A stretch of 64,000 nt of DNA, taken from assembly GCA_964030475.1 (NCBI GenBank), contig CAXIPT010000006.1, positions 5,894,231 through 5,958,230 of the forward strand. The letters run 5' to 3'. This document shows positions 21,085-34,500 of the stretch, in pieces (positions within the stretch are counted from its first letter, which is position 1; each line of letters opens with the position of its first letter). Under the pieces are notes generated by a model that did not search any database, was not told the origin of the DNA, and saw only the letters and a list, made by a program, of their open reading frames with translations. The position numbers and the translations under genes were made by a program. Source of the stretch: Tethya wilhelma. Taxonomy: Eukaryota > Porifera > Demospongiae > Tethyida > Tethyidae.

Positions 21085-23740
21085 ATAAATCTTACTGTCT
21101 TTGTTCTTCCAGGAGTGTCCCAGCTCCATCAGAGGTTGGAGAGCTGGGTCCAAAGGTGAGGGGAAGTGCTCTATCAACACTGACTCTCCATTCACAAGGG
21201 CATGCTCCAGGGACAGGTAAAACTTGGACGATCTAACAAAAATAGCTTTGGGTAGTTATTGAGAATATCTTGGTCTAGGAAGGTCGTATTGAGCTGGAAT
21301 TGGTACCATTGCGATCAGCTCAAAGAGATCTTTCAAATGATATAGTTTATGCCCAGATTTAAATTTTGATCAAAATCATCAAAACCATGGATTATAGCCT
21401 TTGGTCAAATGCGATTTTTTGACGAAAATGGTCATTTTTCAATATTCAAAATAAACCATATCATTTAAAGATCTCTTTACACTGAACACAATGGTGCAAG
21501 TCTCAGCTTCTAACGAACTTCCTAGACTGAGATAATGACACATCAACTTCTGATCATATCATACCTGTCCGTGGCATCCAGTAGCACCAGTCTGTCATTG
21601 TACTGTGTCAGCCACTGAGCTGCAAAGCCCTGAGGGTCATAGACAAGAGGCCATCTGTTCCACGCTGAGTGCACCAGGGAGCAAGGCAAGAGATGAGGGA
21701 GACTGGTGCACCGAGCTAGCCACTGGTCAGAGAAGGACTCCTTCACCAGCAGCGATGCAATGCAAGAGCACAGGCTGGCATAGGACGTATTGAGTTGAGA
21801 CTTTGAACAGTCCTTAGCATACACACAGTGTGGTGGTCCATTTCTACCCTCAGACTCTTTATCATCACTGCTCTTCTCTGGAGACACAGCTCCACCATCA
21901 TCATTACTGGGAGGCTGTGCGTCATCATCACCAGGTGAGGTGCTAAACTTTACAAGAAGGTTTGTAAACTGGTTGGTAGACTTCCAGCAGAGTTCAATCC
22001 CCCGCTCCTCCAGCACTGGTACCAGCTGTGAGTTGACCACCTCAATTTGGACGTGGGGAGCCAGGGGACTGAGGTAGACCGCCAGACTGGCAGACAGGCA
22101 CAGAGCCCCCACTGTGTGGGAGATGATGGTGGAGTGGGTAGCTAGCTCACCCCTCCACTGGTCATAGACCCCTGACAGAGACTGAAATAATCAAACAAAC
22201 AGTAAAATAGTGATTTGTTCCTATCAGTACAGTAGTTATCATAGCTATACGGTACCTGAGCAAAGTCTTGTGTTTCTCTGAGCTCCTTGTTCATGTTGTT
22301 CACCAGCTCCTGCTGCCTGCTCTTCTCCACAGAGGCACTCTCCAGAGCAAGGCTCAGTCCCTCCAGCCTCTCCTCTAGCACTGAGACCTGAAGAACAACA
22401 ACAAACATACAAACTAGTAGCTTGCGTGAAGTGAAGTTCAACAACGTGAATCACCTTTCCCTCCTGTTGCTTCAACTTGTCAGTGTACTCATTGAGAGAG
22501 GCTTTCATCGATGCCAGCTTGGACTCCAAGGGACGGGTCTTGGTCTGAAGGGTGCTGTGTAAGCTGTGCACTAGTTTGACCCACGCACACAGCTGAGAGG
22601 CTACAGTACCACCAGGATACTTCAAGTAGTCCTCAGCAGTGAAGGTTGGCTTGTCAATCAGTGGATCGAGGGCCTCCATCAACACATCAGAATTGTCCTC
22701 CCGTCTACTGTACTCCAACAACAGCTCACGAAACCTAAATGGAAGTTAACCACACATGCACAATCATAGCATGCAGGCATGTTATATATAGCTAACTGTT
22801 AACTGTTAACTGTATACTGACATACCTATCCAAGTTAGCCATCAATCTCTTGGCCCCTTTGGTCCATGAGAAATCAGCCGAAGGTCCTTTGATGACGGTA
22901 ATGACGGCCACTAGTAGTTCCTCTATCTCCTGAGGGGCTCTCTGGAGGGCTCTCAGCTCAGTGAGACTGCCATGGTCCATGCTCAGCACCATTTGCTGGC
23001 ATTGATCCACAATGTCTTCCTTCTCCTTCACAGCTAGGTCAAAGGCGTGCTCAAAATCAGGGATGACCTTTTGGAGGTGGGAGATTCTGTTGGCTTGTTT
23101 AGAGAGAAGTTTGTTGAGCTGTCGAGAGATGGCAGTATCTTGACCGATTTGTACCAGCAGCTTAGAGCAAGCAATGCTCTTCTCCTCCAGCACAATGGTC
23201 TCTCTCTTGATCCTCTCCTGCAGACAGTTCGTCTTGTGAGTGGCCTTGTCAACACACTTCAGAGCTGTTGAGAGTTGGGAGCACTTTGACTGGCTAGTCG
23301 AATACACCTCGGTAAGCTTGTGTGTGAACCTACACATGTATGAGATTGGTCACATTGCAGGGAGGCCTTGAGATCTGGTTGGGAGTTGGCTAGTGTTATA
23401 GTGTCTTATACTATACTATTGTCGGCTCCAATGCCAGTAAGTTCTAGTAGTTCAGTGGTAAGAGCATTCTACTAGAAATCAAAAGACCTCGGTACAATCC
23501 CAGCTAGTTTTCAAGATTTTTTTTCCCTCTTCAGTTTGATTCCCCGTAAAACACAAGTACATTTATGAATATTCAAAGCTGTTGGTTCAAATTAGTAAAT
23601 TATGTTCCTTACCATTCCACAAAGTATTCGTATGTGGTGTTGGAAATGTCCACATCTTGTCTAGCTCTGAGAGTGAGGTGGATGGAGGCCAAGGAGTGGG
23701 CCAGGGACTCTGACTGACCACTGAGGAGACAACCACAGGC

Positions 23741-23774
<34 letters not shown>

Positions 23775-24129
23775 ATAATAACATATCACCACCTACTGTA
23801 CTAGATAAAGTGCAGTTGCAACCACTCACACTTCAGATGATGAGAGGCGACATCAATGAGCTGTTTCCTCTCCCAGGGTGTGTGGGAGTAGACCCTCATT
23901 GTTCCCAGTAGCTCCCTCCACCTCCCACAGCCTGACACCATGGCCCCCCTCAGACGATAGAGGGACACCACCACACCAACATTGCCACGAACACGACTGA
24001 AACAACAAGAGAGACAATAACTAACACAGAAATATATAACACCAGCTGTTGTTATGGAGGTAAAATGACTCTGTTCTCATTCACAGCTGGATGAGAAATA
24101 CAAAGGATTTTCCTAAAAAGTTTGTGCTA

Positions 24130-24189
<60 letters not shown>

Positions 24190-25501
24190 CAGTATGACAT
24201 ACTTCAGAAAGAAGTTCCAGGCCACCTCCTTGCTGAATTCAAGTCCAGCCTGTGTCACATCTGAGCGTACAGCGTTCACAATCCTGGATCTCTCCTCCGG
24301 AGAGAAGAGTGCTGATATGGCACCACCTTTCACAAACTCATAGGCACACGTGAGGAAGGACTCGTTCAATATCTCCTTCTCCGTGAGCAAGAGGAGCATC
24401 TTCTCATTCCTCACTCCAGCAGTGGTGTAGATGGATATCAGGTTCTTCCTGAGCTGCTCCACGCCATAGGAGTGAGAGGACATGCCGTAGGGGCCTGTGG
24501 AGTCCTGGAGCAGGGTGGGACTGAAGTAGACCGAGGGTTGGACCAGGGTGTAGCCATTGTGGAGGGCAGCTAGCTGGACCAATGGCTCAGGGTGGGTGCA
24601 GCCGACTAGGATGAGGTGGTTGAAGTCATCAGTGGAGTTGATGACACGCGAGAGATAGGCCAGCTCTTCAATTGTGCACTGTGTACATGAGAGAAATATG
24701 GACTCCAGTTATAGACTGTACCTTATACAGACAGTCAATGTTGTGGCAGACTCTTACGTTGTAAAGATTGATGTGAACTGTTGGATGTGTCAGGTTGTAC
24801 TCTGTCAACTGGTGAAGCAGTTTTGACCTCAATGCATCAATTTCCTTCTCAGGAAGATGAACAGAACTCTCAGATAATAGCTGAGGAAGCTGAAGAGTAC
24901 AAGTAATCGTGTACGTAAAGAAATGTGTGTGTGTGTGTGTGTGTGCACTCACCATGGTGTCCTCATTGAAATACTTCCTGAGGGCGTGGCAGACCACCTC
25001 CCAGTATCTCTCTCTGTCCACCTTGCTACTCAACAGACCAGCATACGTCCACCAACTCTCCCATTGCCATGGTAACAGCAAGTCATGTGATCCACAGTTG
25101 TCGGTAGCATCACATTCAATGAGAAGTTGCCTACAGGATAAGAAATAGGCACACATTTAATATAATATTATGATACCAAACAAAACATAAGTGCCTCAGA
25201 CCATCACAATTCTTCTACTCATAATCTGAAAGTAAGTCCTAACCTGAAGACAGCTGCAATGTGCTTCATTGAGAAGAGATAGTGAAGCCTCTCTGAGTTG
25301 GTCAGGAACATGGTGGTCAGTCTGGTGTGGACTTGGACCACCGTCTCCACCAGACAGGAGATGGCTCTCAGCTCACTGGAGGGAGAAGGACTACTGCCGG
25401 GAGAGAACTGGGTTTTGAGCACTCGACTGAACACTGATACCATCTCCTCACAACTACACAAATGCACAGAGAAAGAACAGTTATGAAAGAGAGAGAAAGA
25501 A

Positions 25502-25582
<81 letters not shown>

Positions 25583-28500
25583 NNNNNNNNNNNNNNNNNN
25601 NNNNNNNNNNNNNNNNNNNNNNNNNNNNNNNNNNNNNNNNNNNNNNNNNNNNNNNNNNNNNNNNNNNNNNNNNNNNNNNNNNNNNNNNNNNNNNNNNNNN
25701 NNNNNNNNNNNNNNNNNNNNNNNNNNNNNNNNNNNNNNNNNNNNNNNNNNNNNNNNNNNNNNNNNNNNNNNNNNNNNNNNNNNNNNNNNNNNNNNNNNNN
25801 NNNNNNNNNNNNNNNNNNNNNNNNNNNNNNNNNNNNNNNNNNNNNNNNNNNNNNNNNNNNNNNNNNNNNNNNNNNNNNNNNNNNNNNNNNNNNNNNNNNN
25901 NNNNNNNNNNNNNNNNNNNNNNNNNNNNNNNNNNNNNNNNNNNNNNNNNNNNNNNNNNNNNNNNNNNNNNNNNNNNNNNNNNNNNNNNNNNNNNNNNNNN
26001 NNNNNNNNNNNNNNNNNNNNNNNNNNNNNNNNNNNNNNNNNNNNNNNNNNNNNNNNNNNNNNNNNNNNNNNNNNNNNNNNNNNNNNNNNNNNNNNNNNNN
26101 NNNNNNNNNNNNNNNNNNNNNNNNNNNNNNNNNNNNNNNNNNNNNNNNNNNNNNNNNNNNNNNNNNNNNNNNNNNNNNNNNNNNNNNNNNNNNNNNNNNN
26201 NNNNNNNNNNNNNNNNNNNNNNNNNNNNNNNNNNNNNNNNNNNNNNNNNNNNNNNNNNNNNNNNNNNNNNNNNNNNNNNNNNNNNNNNNNNNNNNNNNNN
26301 NNNNNNNNNNNNNNNNNNNNNNNNNNNNNNNNNNNNNNNNNNNNNNNNNNNNNNNNNNNNNNNNNNNNNNNNNNNNNNNNNNNNNNNNNNNNNNNNNNNN
26401 NNNNNNNNNNNNNNNNNNNNNNNNNNNNNNNNNNNNNNNNNNNNNNNNNNNNNNNNNNNNNNNNNNNNNNNNNNNNNNNNNNNNNNNNNNNNNNNNNNNN
26501 NNNNNNNNNNNNNNNNNNNNNNNNNNNNNNNNNNNNNNNNNNNNNNNNNNNNNNNNNNNNNNNNNNNNNNNNNNNATTGAATTGAATGCTGAGAGAGAAA
26601 GATATCCCAGAAAAAATCTGGGACTCAGCTGGGAATCGAACCCAAGACCTCCCGATTGCTAGTCAGGTGCTCTTACCACTAAGCCACTGAGTGCCCGTGG
26701 CATTGGAACAGAAGATGTGTATCTATAGGCCTCAGCCGAACCCAACTGATTATCTTTCTCTCTCAAGGAGGCTGAGGCCTAGGCCTATAGATACATATCT
26801 TCTGTTCCAATGCCACGGGCACTCAGTGGCTTAGTGGTAAGAGCACCTGACTAGCAATCGGGAGGTCTTGGGTTTGGTTCCCAGCTGAGTCCCAGATTTT
26901 TTTCTGGGATATCTTTCTCTCTCAGCATTCAATTCAATTATAATAGCTAGAGCCTCTAGTTATAACACCTTAATTGTCATATTAACTACATGTTAGCACA
27001 GACACTGTTAGCCATCTCTAAGGTGTGTACGTGTGACTTTTACCTCAAATATTTTCAGGCAGGTATTGATGACATGGATGTGTGCCAGCCTCAGTCTCTG
27101 TGCCTCCAGGAGAGGGCAGTCACTGACACTGACAGTGGACACCTCACCATCAACATCAGGCTCACTAGTGGGCTGTTTCAGAGCTGGAGCTGTGAACTGG
27201 AAGGTGGAGGGAAGGTACTTCTCAAAGAGAGAGTGGAAGTGCTCTGCTCTCTCTCGTGGCTGCTTGCAGATCCATTTCATGCAAATCTCCCTCCAGGTGA
27301 TGGTGGTTGCTGACACATATTGCCTCGCCACTTTAGCAGCAGAAGAAGGAGTCAGGCTCTCAAGATCCTCCATCTGAGGAGAGAGAACAAGAGGTCAATA
27401 GTAAAGACTCTCAAAGTGTGTGCCATCTTTTATTATTATTATCATCATCATTATTTTTATCATTATCATAAGCTCTAATTACAGCATATAGCTGAAATGA
27501 AAGTCAGACATTATCTAGCAAAATGCTGCTTGAGACAAAGACAAAAGCTAACTAATATATCTGATGATGTGTCATGTGTATATACTAATGCTCTGGTCCA
27601 TACTTTTCCCATCAGCTATTCCCATACGCGTAGCAACACAGCGACAAGGAGAAGCACCTACGTACCTCAAAGATGAACCTGACGGACCGATCCAGCTGAA
27701 GTGTCTTGCCGTTGTTGAGAGTGAGGATGAGATCATCACTGCCAGTGGCAAAGGTCACCAGGGCATCAATCTGAGAGGGAGAGAGAGGGCCTTCCAGGAC
27801 AAACCACTGAGTGGAAGGTTTGAGCTGAGGGTCTTCGGAGTGAGAAGAACTCAGCAGCTGAATGAGGAGCCCATCTTGCCACAGACTGGAGCAAACAGAT
27901 ACACAGAGAAACAGTAATAATTTGAACATATGCTTGGTACATGTAATCTTGGCTGGACAATTATTGTGTGAAAATATCTTCAATTTTAATCGACTGGCCT
28001 GCAGAAGCAATGTGGCACATGCATGACATTTAGCCTCCTTAATCCCACAGATGAAAGCAAGGTAATACTCTCCAACAAAATTAATTTTAAACTCAGTTTG
28101 GTTATTGGTTAGGAAATAAATCATGATGAGAGTAAGAATTATACAAGTACCTCTCCTCTTTCCTCTGGTATCCCAGCAGTTGTTCCTCCTCCATTGCTCC
28201 AGCAGCAATGGTGGTCAGACTGAAATGGCCTGAGGAGGACATCATCATGTTGTGCCTCACAGTCTCAGCAGCTACTTGGATCGCTGCTGTCTTGCCACTG
28301 CAGCTGGGGCCGTACACCGCAGTTAACTGGTGCAGCTGAACCAGAGTCACAATCTGAAGACAGACAGCATGAAGTGTCATAACAAGCATAATAGCAGACA
28401 AACAAACACATAATAGCACACACAATGATGAATGCACCTCTGATACTACTGTCTGAAACTGTGGTGTGGGTATGAGCTCCTTCAGTTGGCAGGTCTGAAC

Positions 28501-31500
28501 TATCACCTGTTCCAGAGTGGATTCATCTAGGGAACATAATCATTCAAAAAATTTAAACACACACACATACAATCTCACAAGAACCAAACACTGTAGCTAG
28601 AGTAGCATCTCCACACCATACCTTGAGTGATCTCAGAGTCCTCATGCACCATCTGCATGGCACTGGTGGCCCTGGACTCCCTCACTGACTCCACAGCCTC
28701 TCTGTCCTCCTGGGCCTTCATTGCCATCCCTTCTCTCACACTGGCCTCGTGCTCCAACAGTCCCTGGAGATCACAGCTAGGGAAAAGATCCTTCAGCAGT
28801 CGAACAACAATTGAGTAACCTTTACCCTCCACAGGCAGAGAGGGAAGGAGAGTATCTTTCAGCGCTAGAACCAGCGCAAACTCCTCCAGAGATCGTTTCT
28901 GGTAGGTCATTTGTTGTTGCTGAGCAGTGTTCCCTTCCATGTCATCAGAAACAGCAAGAGTTCTAAACTTTAGCGATGCTCGTGTGCTCTCTGAGAATTC
29001 AGAGTAGACCATGCTAGGCATGTTGAGGCTGGTGGCTGGCACCTGGGGATCCAACAGTGCACTGTACTCCAGCATGTGTTTGTGAGCCAATGTAACCGTC
29101 TTCTTCACATGATAAATTGACACTTGTTTGACTGTTTGTGAGTCATTCTCGGCAAGTGCTGCTATGAAGTTAGTGTGCAGGAGCTCCTCCACACCTCTGT
29201 AGACTGAGTCTAGAGTGTCAGCCAGGAAAGAGACACTCTCAAATCCCTGAGACAAGAACAACGCTTCCAAGATGAGTCTCCTCTCTGGCATTTGAACGTG
29301 ACAGGTTTTAAACGCCTCTAATATCGCAGGAGAGATGTGGGATAGTCCCGGTGAGGTGGCCACTGATGGAAGGGTCATGGACGAGAAGCACACGCCCTTT
29401 GGGTCGGTGGACAGTCTTATCTTCTCTCCCATCCAATGGAGTGTCTCAGAGTGGCTGAGTCTGGCCCGATGTAGCTGGGTCAACATGGTGCACACAGTCT
29501 GCAGCAGGGCTGGCTGGAGGTTGTCGATGGAGTCAAGATACAGCCAACAACCTGAGGCAACAAGAGAGAGAGGCATGGCGCCTCAAGAGATAAACAGATG
29601 GTCATTAATTCTCTTTCTCCATATAATATACCTGTTGTGGCCATTCCTCTGATGGAGTTTGGTATGACAGACTCCATCATCTCTCCAGAGCAATGGAGGG
29701 AGAACAATGGCTGACCAGTGCACACAGCTAGCTCACCAACAAGACCACCTTTCCCAATCCCCTGTAAGACCAACATTGTATGCATTAAGATTCCTAAACT
29801 AGCCATAGAATTGGAGCACTTACCTCACTGCCAGTGAGTAAGGAACCAGCTCCCTGTTGCACAGTCTGAAGGAGATGGTGCAGTGACTTTTCAAGCTGTG
29901 GAGTGATTACTATCCTGCCAGCGTTGCCGCTATAGTGACAGCCATACACAATGGAGGAGTTGAGGGAGGACAGGGTGGAGGTCTGGCTCCTGGAGGACCA
30001 CTCGTAGTGGAGCATCGACTGCCAATGAAACGACTTCATGATGTCACCATCATTGTCAGAAATGTGCCCAGCAAGATCTCTACTCTTGTACTTGTAGTCA
30101 GAAATGACGAGCAGGATATTTTGCAACCTTGACACCTGATCCCTTGTCCTGTGCTCAAACTGTTGCTGTCTCATGTCAGATCTCAACTGCTCCTCCAGAT
30201 TTCCCGTGCTCCCTTCAGCAAAGACAGACGTGCTGGTCTTCAGAGCCACGTTTGAATCCTGAGGTGCAGGTTGACTACCATCAGTCAATGGAGGTGCTGC
30301 TGATGACTGAGGTGGTATGTTGGCAATATCTTCAGCACTATTGCTACTTCCCTTTAGCATTCGACACACAATAACAGAGAGATTATTGATCTCCTTCACA
30401 AAGTCTTCCAGAATCTGTCCACTGTTCATCCGAGCTGCTTCCTGCACTGTCTTAGTGAGAGCCAACTCCAAAGCTATCTGTGTTGCCAGGATAATGATCT
30501 GTGAGGAGAGAGTGTTGCTGCTCCAGATGGTAACAAGGTGGGCCAGCATTGGGTAGCGATGGACGGGGCTGGAGTGAGGAGTGGCCACTTTAATGTATGT
30601 GGTGACAACATCTGTGAGCTGAGTGCGGAGGGTCGATTTGAGAGCACTCATCAGCTGGCTTAGAATACTCTCAATGGGACCATCGCAAACAACACCCTAT
30701 GTGTGTGTGTGTGTGTGTGTGTGTGGAGTGAAATGAAATATTCAATGCTATCATCGTTCGTTAAAAATGGTCAAGATAAACAGTAGAATGTGAATGCTAT
30801 ACTGGTGGTGTACCATACACGTATGTTACTAAGTCTAGCACAAAAATTTGGTGGATTTTAATATTGGCAGATAGGCAGTTTTGGTAAGGATTGCCAATAT
30901 TAAAAACAAAAAATCCATCAAACAGTCATTTTTGTTATTGCTGCATGCACCACCAAAATAAAATCCACCAATCATGAAATGTTTGACAATCCACCAAAAT
31001 TATATCCCTACCAATATTATGTACTATACGATATGTAGCGGTAGGAATTAACTGACCTGAGTGAGGTTTGTCTTTTCCCCCAGTAGGCTGACTATGGCAG
31101 TCACTCTGGTGGTCCCTCCACTGGGGGTGGTGTGTGGGGGGTAAGATGGTGACCTGCTGGGAGTGTGGGAGAAGGGAGGACCACTCTCAAACTGAAGTCT
31201 AGCAGCGTGGGGGAACAGCTTGGAGATGTAGGAGCTGAACTGCTGAAGATTTGAACCTACACATGCAATGGGACATTCAAAGATAAGGTCATTGACTGTG
31301 GTAATGGCAGAGGTCTCACCATAGCACACAAACTGTAGGATGTCTTCAAGTGGTAGCATATAGAACCATGGACACTTGACCCTCTGCTCTTCAACATACT
31401 TGACCAGTGCAGCCTGGCACTGTTGAAGGCCAGAGAGGAGCTTCTCCAGAGAGGGCAACAGACCTGCACACCCACAGGGTGAGATCACACCATCACATCT

Positions 31501-34500
31501 TTATGTTGGTTCTCAGCTCACCTTCTTTGATACAGACGTTCATCACAGCAGGGTTCTTAGCGGTGGCTAGCATCAACTCCCGCCATTCCTGGTCCACATT
31601 TCCAAAGGTAAAGGCATGGTTTGGGAGGTGCTGTTGGACTTCAGGGGAAGAATAGACCTACACCACCGGGGAGAGATACCGTACAGTGGGTAAATTTGGC
31701 GAATTAGCAAATTACTCTGCAAATCGCCAAATGCACGCGTGCGCATATAAACGATGCAGCATGGAGAATTAAATTGGCAAATTTCTATCGCTATTCATGC
31801 TAAAATACGAATTGCCAAATTTTAAGCCGGCCAATATAGTTCTATCTTTTACCTCTTCCAGCTGCACCCAGAGGGATTGGACTTTGAGCCAAGTCACCAG
31901 GACAGCTTCAATGGTTTGTAGCTGCTTGTGCCATCTTTGAAGATCGTCAGCAAAGGAGGCTGCAGCCACCGTACCTTGGAGACTTTGAAGAGAGATCTTT
32001 GGAATGGTGTGTGTGTGTGTGTTTGCCATAGTATCAAAGTAACAGGGGTCAATGGCAAACAAACTAGTTGTATGTCAGCACTCAAATACGCCCATTGAAG
32101 ACCACACACACACATGTACAACCCCTGATAAACCACGACCCTACATGACCCTTCCCCCTCTCACCTGATGGCTCTCTAGTGTCTCAAATATGCCACCTGT
32201 GTTGGTGAGCAGAGGGACTAGCGTCCTGTGGCCATCCTCCCTGCCGGAGGTGGTGGAGAGGATGGAGGTGTGGCCCCCCACGGAGTGAGAGGTCCGTTGG
32301 GATCGCCTCACTGCCGACGTCACTCTAGGGATGGTGGTGGGCAGGGCTTGAGAGGCCTTAGGAGTGGCACTATCAATGCCAAGTTCAGAGACAGTCTGAC
32401 AACAGATGTGTGTGTGTGTGTAACAAAGGGAAAAAGAAATCTTGAGAACTAGCCGGGATTGAACACACGTCTTTTGAGTCCTAGTCAAATGCTCTTACCA
32501 CTGAGCTACTAGAACTCACAGGCATTGGAGTAGAGAACAGTAGTATTCATAATTATATAGGTACCATTGAACTTCACACAAACTCATACATACACACACA
32601 ACACAATATCTCATCACCTCTTGTCTTGAAGTATCAGTCACCCTCACGTGTTGCTTCAGCTCGACCAGCTTGCTTAGCCACACCTCTTCAAATGTGTTCA
32701 GCAGTGACTCTATAGCCACGTCTTTATTGGCACGCTCCACTATAGCCTGTACCTCATGCAAATGAGCTGAGAGAAACAGCATAAAGAGTGTCAAGATCAG
32801 CAAAGTACAACAGAGAGTTGCAAATGCACCATTTTCAAAGTAATCTAGTACCGAGCCTACTAATCTGTAAAGTCTCTAGTACCAACAACTTACTGTGCAG
32901 TCTCATTTCCATGAGTTGTCCAAAGGTCAGCTCCTCCAGGAGTTTAGGGTCAAAGGTGCCTCCTCTGCCTAGGAGGTGACCAGCCCCTCCACTGGCGTGG
33001 CGGATGACCTGCTTCCAGTGACGAGGCCTCATGGAAGGACTGGAGAGGGAGAGAGAAACACAGTAGTTTAACACTGTATAGCTTGTATCTCTTGTACAGA
33101 CTGAAATGGTGCCTTGAGATATTGTGCATTGAAACTATCTGACCTTCTGAGCCATTCCACCATGGGTAGGCTGGTCTGAAGGGTGTACACCGCCTCCAGA
33201 GTGTACTGGTAGATGTCCCATTCCCGTGCCACATTCACCGGTAGATTGGAGATCAGATCCAGCTGTTGCTCCACCCCCAGCACGAGGTCAGAGTGCTCCA
33301 GCTCGTCCCAGGGGTGACCGTACCACTGGGCATGTTGGCCTAGAATTGAACTGGAGGTGAGGGGAAAGATAAGAAACACTTGCACTAAACAGTTATGAAT
33401 CGTATGATGAATCAGAGATGGTGATCCTCACTCTGATATGCTCCAGACTTCCTGTAGCACTGACAGCTCTTCCTCAAACCTACAGTGTCAGACATCCATT
33501 TCACAAAGATGTAGCAAACACAGCTCATGATGTCTTACTCTTTAAGCAGAGAGAAGTTGAATATGGATGTCTCCAGCAGCTCCTGCAGTTCAATGAGGTC
33601 TCTGGCTTGAGTCTGGAGGCCTTTCAGCTCCTTGTTGAACCTGCTGATAACACTCAATGCAGCCTCTCTCTGGCAGTCGTGGTACAGACACTGGCTGCTG
33701 TTAAACTGGTGCTTCAGATCGGCAAAGATCTCTCCAAATCTGGTCAGATCTTGGAAGATGATGTCCCCCTTGGCTTGTATCCTTGGACCAATCCGCTGCT
33801 TGCCAAGAGCAACACGTTTCTTGAGATTGGCCCACCTACATCAAGGTGTGAAGTTGAAGGCTCTTTCAGAAACTGAACCAGTGCCTATACTACCATGAAG
33901 ACTACCTTTGAGGTGCATTGTTGAACTGCTCCCTGAGGCTGACAGGGAGGGAGTGCTCAAACTTGTCCAACATGAGAACAGCTCTGTGCAGTGCACCAAA
34001 CTTGGTGTCCATCTCCAACTGCTGTGTGTTCACCTGCACAAGGAGTAGTAGGAGAGACTGAAAATGAACCTTGAGATAAAACTGGTTAGTTCCTACTCTG
34101 TTGAAGATGCTCATGAGTTTCATGAAGGCGTGTGTGTCACTTTCCTCCCCCGAGATGGCCTCCACCTCCGGCTCTATCTCTCTGAAGAACACCTCCAGAC
34201 GCACCAACACATGGGAGATCTGATGGAGTAAGGCGTTGAGGATATATACTACTCAATTGCAAAATAGCAAAGGATATATAATTATAATGAGTCATAACTG
34301 CATCATGTTTGAGTTATAACTGGTCATGTTTGAGTTATAACTGTGTCATGTTTGAGTTATAACTGCATCATGTTTGTTTCATGTCTGAGTTATAACTGCA
34401 TCATGTTTGTTTCATGTCTGAGTTATAATTGCATCATGTTTGTTTCATGTCTGAGTTATAATTGCATCATGTTTGTTTCATGTCTGAGATATAACTGCAT

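Noticed and set aside
25503..26585. 360-codon frame with Arg-Glu repeat and X residues
   Set aside because: It is the GA repeat plus the 993-base N gap.
26640..26700. True tRNA genes in the inverted SINE pair
   Set aside because: Acceptor and T arms do not pair properly and the bodies share a common tail, as in SINEs.
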